Assembly: GCA_030549775.1 (NCBI GenBank)
Contig: CM060172.1
Coordinates: 60,988,023 to 61,052,022 of the forward strand
Length of the DNA: 64,000 nucleotides
Origin: Tamarix chinensis
Taxonomy: Eukaryota > Streptophyta > Magnoliopsida > Caryophyllales > Tamaricaceae
Direction of reading: 5' to 3'
The notes below the pieces were generated by a model. It did no database searches and was not told where the DNA came from. It saw only the letters and a list, made by a program, of their open reading frames with translations. Of the stretch, positions 57,914-64,000 are shown piece by piece. The first letter of the stretch is position 1. The number at the start of each line of letters is the position of its first letter. A program made the translations under genes and the position numbers.

Positions 57914-59728
57914 ATGGCTAGTGAAGAGGTGTCTTCCATGGTAGATTCCATAAAGAGCCTCAACACACTCATGGATTCCCAATTACAAACTCAAAACATA
58001 CTGCAACATCAACTCCAAAGTGTGGAAGCTAAGTTGGCCGACCAAGAGAAGTGTAAACCATGGCAAGTTCGAATGGAAACCACACATGATAGTGTGGAAG
58101 GGAGAATGAAGCCTATGTAACATTCCAAGAGTGGAAGTGGACCTTTCAATTTGTCTCATCATGAATATGGAGAAGAAGAAACAAATTCTTTTGGCTCAAG
58201 CAACCAAAGAAGAGCACCTAGATTCCATGTAAGAAATGCACACCATGAAGATCAAGGTATTAAACTTGACCTTCCTGAATTCTATGGTGATTTGAATGTG
58301 GAATCCTTTTTTGAATGGTTGAATGAGATTGAGGCTGTTTTTGAGTTTAGAGAATATGATGATGATAGAAAGTGCAAATTAGCTACTCTAAAGTTCAAAA
58401 TCTTTGCTCGAATTTGGTATGATAACTTAAAAAGAACTAGAGAAAGACAAGAGAAGTCTAAAATAAAATCTTGGGAAAAACTTAAAAAGCACTTAAGAAA
58501 GAAATTTGTACCTAGAGAGTATGACCGATATATGTATGTTAAAATGACTACTTTAAGGCAAGGCTTATTTAGTGTAGAAGAATACACTGGAGAATTTGAA
58601 AGACTAGCCCTTATTTGTGATGTTCATGAAAGAAAGAAACAAAAATGTGCTAGATACTTAGGTGGCTTGAATAAATTAATAAGAGACAAAGTTGATATGT
58701 ACTCTTATGACTATCTTGATGACTTGATAAACTTGGCTTTGAAAATTGAAATACAAACTAAATCAACTAAAGCCTATGTTAAGTATAATGCTTCTACTTC
58801 AACTAAACCCTATTCTAATATGTTTACACCTAAATCAAAATTTTCATATTATAGAAGGAATAAAAAAGATGATAAAGGTAAAAATAAGGTAGTTGAAATG
58901 GAAAATAAACAATGTTTCAAATGTAAAGGATATGGACATTTTGCTAGAGATTGTCCTAACCAAAGAGCCTTAACCTTACATGAAATAGAAAACATGGAAC
59001 CATGTAGTGATGATGATGAATTAGAAGTTGAATCTCCTAATGAAATATTAACTATGGAAGAAGAAGAAGGAGACCCCTACTTTGTAATTCAAAGAGTTTT
59101 ACAAATACAACCTATTACTACACCTACTCAAAGAGAAAACATTTTTAAAATTAAGTGTAAAATAGGTGACATGGTTTGTAGACTCATAATTGATAGTGGT
59201 TCATGTACTAATGCTGCTAGTGAGACAATGGTTAAGAAACTTGGTTTGGAAACTACTAATCATCCTAAACCCTATTCTTTACAATGGTTAAATAAGGATA
59301 AAGGAGCTAAAGTAAACAAAAGAGCTTTAATTACATTTTCTATTAAAGACTATGATGAAGAAGTCCTATATGATATTTTACCTATGGAGGCTTGTGGATT
59401 ACTTTTGGGTAGACCATGGCAATTTGATAAAAAAACAACTCATGATGGGGTAACTAATGAATATTTGGTGAAAAAGAAAAAACAATTGTATAGGCTCACA
59501 CCTTCTGTATATGATCATATGCCCTTGAGTGATGATAAAAAGAGATTATTTTTACACGAAAAGGCTATGGAAAAATGTATAAAAGTAGAAGGAATTTGTT
59601 ATGCTTTATTTTCTAAGGATTCTAAACCTGAAAAACAACAACTTGAAGATCCTAATTTGATTAAGTTGCTTGATGAGTATAATGATGTATTTCCTAATGA
59701 CTTACCTCATGGATTACCACCTAAATAG
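57914..59728 (+). pseudogene. Gag-protease of chromovirus copy 1 (interrupted)
   Basis: The frame starts MASEEVSSM at 57914, is stopped by TAA at 58118-58120 and continues in the same frame to 59728. It contains a coiled-coil-like N-terminus, a gag domain (58250-58760; FFEWLNEIEAVFEF, IWYDNLKRT), the zinc knuckle CFKCKGYGHFARDC (58913-58954) and a protease with LIIDSGS (59192-59200) and LLLGRPWQFD. Near 59725 a small frameshift ends the frame, and the neighbouring frame carries on with GIEHAINLVPG. The zinc knuckle and protease residues are kept, so decay is moderate. It is the best-preserved copy of this family in the window and shows what copy 2 once looked like. The SLQWLN block suggests the CRM-like clade, with modest confidence. 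Confidence 0.87.
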
Positions 59729-60546
59729 GTATAGAACATGCCATTAATCTTGTTCCTGGTATGCCTATTCCTAGTAAACTGGCTTATAGATGTAACAAAG
59801 AATAAGCTAAGGAATTACAAAAACAAATACAAGAACTTATGGATAAAGGATTTGTGAAAGAAAATATGAGTTTTTGTATAATTCTTCCAAATATTGCTTA
59901 TGTCAAGTTTATGAGTTATTTTTGGAAAACTTTATGGCATATGCTTGGTATTAAATTTTTATTTAGCACTTCACATCATCCCCAAACTAATGGCCAAATT
60001 GAGGTAACTAATAGAACTCTTGGTACATTATTAATATGTTTAGTTAATAAAAGTACAAAATATTGGGATGTTAAGTTAGCTCATGCAGAGTTCGCTTATA
60101 ATCATAGTCCTTCTAGTACTACTTAAACTAGTCCGTTTGAGGTGGTGTATCGTGAGAATCCTAACATGCCTATTAACACAATTCCGTTGAAAAAAGGTGA
60201 AATGCAAAACTTTGAAGCTAAAGAGAGAATACAATTTTTTCAACAACTTCATGAGAAAATAAAAAATAATATTGAAAAATCAAATGCCAAGTATAAAGTT
60301 CAAGCAAATAAGTATAAAAACTCTTATGTGTTTTCTCCTGGTGACTTAGTTTGGTTACATTTGCGTAAAGAAAGATTTTCTAATTTACGTAAAAACAAAC
60401 TAATGCCAATAGCTGATGGTCCATTTAAAATACTTAGGAAGTTTTTAGATAATGCTTATGAACTTGAACTTCCAGATCTTATGGTGGAATTTCAAGAAAT
60501 TTTAATGTTGGTGATTTCTCTCTTTATTATTCTGATAAAAATTTGA
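59729..60546 (+). pseudogene. Pol remnant of chromovirus copy 1: RT start joined to integrase end
   Basis: The sequence begins with the conserved start of RT (GIEHAINLVPG, ELMDKGFVKE) and at about 59893 jumps to the second half of the integrase core ([27 protein letters not shown]). The RT palm, RNase H and first half of integrase are missing, a deletion of about 2 kb compared with a full pol. In-frame stops lie near 59803 and 60124. The C-terminal part (LVWLHLRKERFS, MPIADGPFKIL) is open to 60546. I see no chromodomain, perhaps lost at the end. Confidence 0.85.
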
Positions 60547-60562
60547 GGGAAAATTCTTCTCA

Positions 60563-60574
60563 ACTTGGGGAGAA
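60563..60574 (+). other. Polypurine tract of chromovirus copy 1
   Basis: ACTTGGGGAGAA lies directly before the 3' LTR (TGATGAGG at 60575). It fits a plus-strand priming site. Confidence 0.7.
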
Positions 60575-61443
60575 TGATGAGGAGCATCCAATGAACCTAA
60601 TGATTGTCATGTTCATACTAATCCTCAAGTTAAGGAAGATGATTTAGCTTTCTTAATGTTGGAGCCTATCATGTTAAATATTCTTGATAATTCTTATATG
60701 CTTGACATTGAAAAACATTCAAGTTATTCTTGTAGGTATGTTACATATTTGCAAGAAGATGATGTTCATACACCTTGATGTGTACAAGTATTCCAAATCA
60801 TGCAAGACTATGAAATACATGGGATGATACATTACAACAAGAAGATAAAGTGATGATATTCATTATGTGTATAAACTTGTTGTAAACCCTAACCCTAAGT
60901 ATATTTTATGTAAGTTAGGGTATTGCTATAATTTCATGTATGTATCTTAGTCAATTGTATAACTTTGTAATATTAATCCTTAGTATCATTTAACTAATGA
61001 TATCATGCTTTGGATTAAGGTTAATATGAGATTAATTCAACCATGATTAATGGGCTGGATTAAGAGGGAATAATGGGCTGGTTTAGGCTAGCTAACCACC
61101 GACTCTTCCTTTCCTTATATATACCCTTTGTGCGTAGCAATTGTATGCATGAATGATTAAGAATTTTTTGATCAAACTTTGAGAAAATTTAGCTAAAGTC
61201 TAATCCTCCATTTTGGGTCGACATTGAGCAAGGAAAATATGGGATTTAGCCTTCCTCAAACTATCTTCAACCACGACATATTTGAAGGTCTTACAAATAT
61301 GCCAAACCACTTCAACTTGTATCATCAAGTTCTTCACCTATAATCCATCAATTCACTTTGTTTCTTTTGCATTATATCGTGGGTGAAAGCTTCTAATACA
61401 AATTTCGATCCAACCTTCTGTTACTTTGATAAAAACCACATCA
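60575..61443 (+). repeat. 3' LTR of chromovirus copy 1 (869 bp)
   Basis: It starts TGATGAGGAGC and ends CCACATCA, followed by CCTTT (61444-61448), the right copy of the target-site duplication. It has the same 'tatatataccctttgtgc' promoter-like stretch as the 5' LTR (about 61117). Confidence 0.92.
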
Positions 61444-61448
61444 CCTTT

Positions 61449-64000
61449 AGTACTATGGTACTAAGTAACCCTTTAAACTAGATTAAAAGGTAGGTCCACA
61501 TGCAACACATAAAACATACACAGTACGAGATGATAACATATCGAATAATACATTATTCAACACTGCACATACAACAAAAGAAGTATAACACAACATATGT
61601 GTATTTAGCAATTCAATTAAGAAAGACAGGTACTAAGACTGAACTTTTATTATAACAATAAATCGTAATAATGATAGTACTCTTTCAGTCTCAAGCCATT
61701 AATGAATATTATTACTCAAACATCATCTCTCGAATTATATCTATGTGAGTGCGGGAATCCTACTATTATAGCCGGTGTACCGGAATACACTTCAGGGAAA
61801 ATCGCACATGACCACTATTATTTGCTGGTGGACCGGTCTCTAGGACAGAAAGCTACTGGCCACTATTATTGCCAGTGGATCGATCCGGCCCCAACTCACA
61901 TAGTATTCCACTATAATTGATTAGTATTTTTTCATGATTTATTCACATCCAAGATTTGGTTTATTGAGCTTAGGAATCCCACTATTATAGCCGGTGGACT
62001 GGAATATACATAAATATTTTCCAAGGTAAAGCACTTTTGGGCCACTATTATAACCGGTGGACTAGTACACATATACATCTTCTAGGCCACAACGATCCTG
62101 GGCCACTATTATATCTAGTGGACCGGTACACATATACATCTTTTAGGGTAAAGGACTCCTGGGCCACTATTATATCCAGTGGACTGGTACACATATACAT
62201 CTTCTAGAGCAAAAATCTTATGGGCCAGTATTATAACCGGCAAATCGGTATACATAATATAATCTAACTGGGCTCGGCTTAATCATCTTTCACTTTCATA
62301 ATCATTGTTTTCCTTTTAATTAGTATAATAGTTCCATTTATTTACCTCAAGGGGGAGATTAGGAACCTAGAGACACAAAGATACACCGGTCATACTGGTG
62401 CATACAAGCTATTTAGTACCCTTCAACCATCAACCCAAGGACGCAAAGGTACCCTGGTTGTACTGGTGCACACAAGCTACACAATACCCTACTGGTAAGG
62501 ACACATAATCCATAAGTATGCATACCTCTTAAATAGGTCCGTAGAGCTAGATAGAGTAACATGTAGGGCCTGGCTGGGGCACTAAGGCACGTCGGAAAAT
62601 ACTAGAATAATCGTGGGCTAAGCCACGTCTTTAGGATAACGATCCCTAAAGAGCCGCCATTCTTGATCTTGAGGTTTTCTACTTTAATTATTAGTGTTTT
62701 AATTAAGGTGACCATGAGAAGCACAACAACCGCACACTTATTCACTTCCATTTATTTATGATATCATTAAGTAAGACAATTATCCATGTTAACGTAAAGA
62801 AACCACTAAGGCCATCCTTATCTCATCCAATTCCAATTTAGGATTCGTTTCCATTTTTTCACATGCCATATGGGTTATCATATCATAATCACAATACAGT
62901 CTTAGAGTCTGTTTAGTTCACATCGAAGGATCATGGCACACATAACCCTAACATGCCCTTAATTCACACCTAACATACATTATCGTGCATAATTAATGAT
63001 TAAGACACCTCCTTCATGAATATAAGAATAACATCATACCACAACATTAATTATCCATCCAATCCTAGGTTAGGTCATGTTCTTGTGATACTTTCTAATA
63101 GTCAAATACCCTTATCTTGCTATTTAATGTTACTTGATTCTTATTATGAAACTCCATTAATCTATTGACATGTTAGATATGATTTACTTATTTACTCCTA
63201 TCATTTTTACAAAATTACCAAAATACCCTTTGCTTTTATAATTATTAAGTCATCCCTCTTTACTTTTCAAATTACCATATTACCCTCTATGTTGCATAAT
63301 TACCAAATTGCCCCATACTTATGTTAGATTACAAAATTATCCTCCATACTTATTAAATCACCAACTTTACCCTTTATACTTGTTAAGTTACCAATTTACC
63401 CTTCTAGTGGGTTAAATTATCATACTACCCTTTATACTTATCTAAATTACCAAATTGCCTTTAGGCTCATTAAGTCACCAATCACCCTTCATATTTATTA
63501 TACTTGTCAGATTTTCCATTTGGTTGGTTAGATTACCAAATTGCCCTTCTTCATTATTATATTTACCAAATTGCCCTTTTAGTTGGTTAAATTACCAAAT
63601 TGTCCTTCTTCCACTTTGCCCTTCTTTATTATTATATTTACCATTTTCCCCCTCTTTCTACAAATTAACAAAGTACCCTTCCTTTACACCGATTTACCAT
63701 TTTACCCTTCTACTTTATAAAATTACCATTTTACCATTCTACTTTATTAAATTACCATTTTACCCTTCATTTGTACCAAATTACCATTTTACCATTCTAC
63801 TTTATTAAATTACCACTTTACCCTTCCTTTGTACCTAATTACCCTTTTACCATTCTACTTTATTAAATTACCATTTACCCTTCCTTTGTACCTAATCGCC
63901 ATAATACCCTTTTTATTATATTCAATTCACCAAAATACTTTCTTACACCCAAAAATTACCAAGCTATCCCCTTTCCATGTAAAATTACTAAAATACCCTC
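61449..64000 (-). repeat. LTR 'G' continuation (minus strand, runs past the window end)
   Basis: On the minus strand this carries the hairpin-array motif (as CCACTATTATAGCCGGTGG on the plus strand): three units at 61749-61884 and about five at 61978-62250, more than in the other members. Further right is a pair of 'cacaaagata/cgcaaaggta..caccggtcatactggtgca' repeats (62375-62490). The rest is AT-rich and ends with the tandem 'taccattttaccctt' array. The small ORF at 61702 lies inside the array and is not a gene. Confidence 0.7.
63200..63960. repeat. Degenerate 'TTACCATTTTACCCTTC' tandem array
   Basis: The unit is about 28 bp and decayed at 63200-63650. From about 63655 to 63900 it forms a clearer higher-order repeat of about 58 bp that alternates '..acccttcctttgtacc' with '..accattctactttatta'. 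The reading frame at 63455-63808 follows this array and is an artefact. Confidence 0.8.

Overview
This window is repeat-dense nuclear DNA of a flowering plant. The evidence is a spliced eight-exon gene of a plant-specific methyltransferase family, plant Ty3/gypsy retrotransposons (an Athila-type element with a tRNA-Asp primer site and two chromovirus-type elements with initiator tRNA-Met primer sites), a degenerate L1 LINE, and (TTA)n-rich intergenic DNA. I cannot name the species. Only one convincing host protein gene is present; almost everything else is nested transposable-element DNA.

Layout. 1-8935: a very long LTR-like repeat (Z) that begins before the window and is interrupted by a complete ~5.0 kb solo LTR (A, 2323-7304, TSD GAAGA). 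8936-9180: a dead Ty3/gypsy reverse-transcriptase scrap. 9181-10870: AT-rich intergenic DNA grading into a promoter. About 10870-15560: the PMT24/25-like putative pectin methyltransferase gene, with a 5'UTR intron, upstream ORFs and one GC-AG intron. 15560-18069: AT-rich intergenic DNA. 18070-30691: an LTR (D) carrying two nested long LTRs (B, 20054-24792, TSD ATAAT; C, about 24971-29962, a mosaic that itself carries a hAT-like MITE). 31032-33801: a D-like LTR (E). 33802-36600: an antisense 5'-truncated L1 LINE. 37309-41490: a 3'-truncated chromovirus with its 5' LTR and primer site. 41491-43755: LTR fragments in opposed orientation. 43756-61443: a chromovirus (TSD CCTTT) whose leader was split by a complete, young Athila-type element (44867-57284, minus strand, TSD ACACT). 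61449-64000: the rest of a minus-strand long LTR (G).

Relative ages fit the nesting. By eye, the Athila LTRs differ at about 9 of 1533 positions, while the host chromovirus LTRs differ at roughly 45-50 of 870. The Athila copy is nearly intact but has an in-frame TAG between RNase H and integrase and an in-frame TGA near the end of its third ORF.

The most unusual content is the long-LTR family (Z, A, B, C, with relatives D, E, F, G, H). Its members share an ordered set of non-coding modules: a polypyrimidine U3, a TATA box about 0.9-1.05 kb from the start, a (TTA)n tract, a GGAGCRTGCTCC palindrome followed by a splice-donor-like AG|GTAAGG, a minisatellite carrying telomere-like TTAGGGTTT cores, two arrays of three hairpin-bearing repeats, a CAGTACGTAGCGTACTG palindrome, and a terminal long-range inverted repeat. 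In the arrays the small stems differ in sequence between copies but stay complementary (GGGTA/TACCC, GGGC/GCCC, GGGAA/TTCCC, GGAC/GTCC), which suggests selection or constraint on structure. I do not recognise this modular system. All boundaries, splice sites and comparisons were made by reading the sequence, without alignment software.
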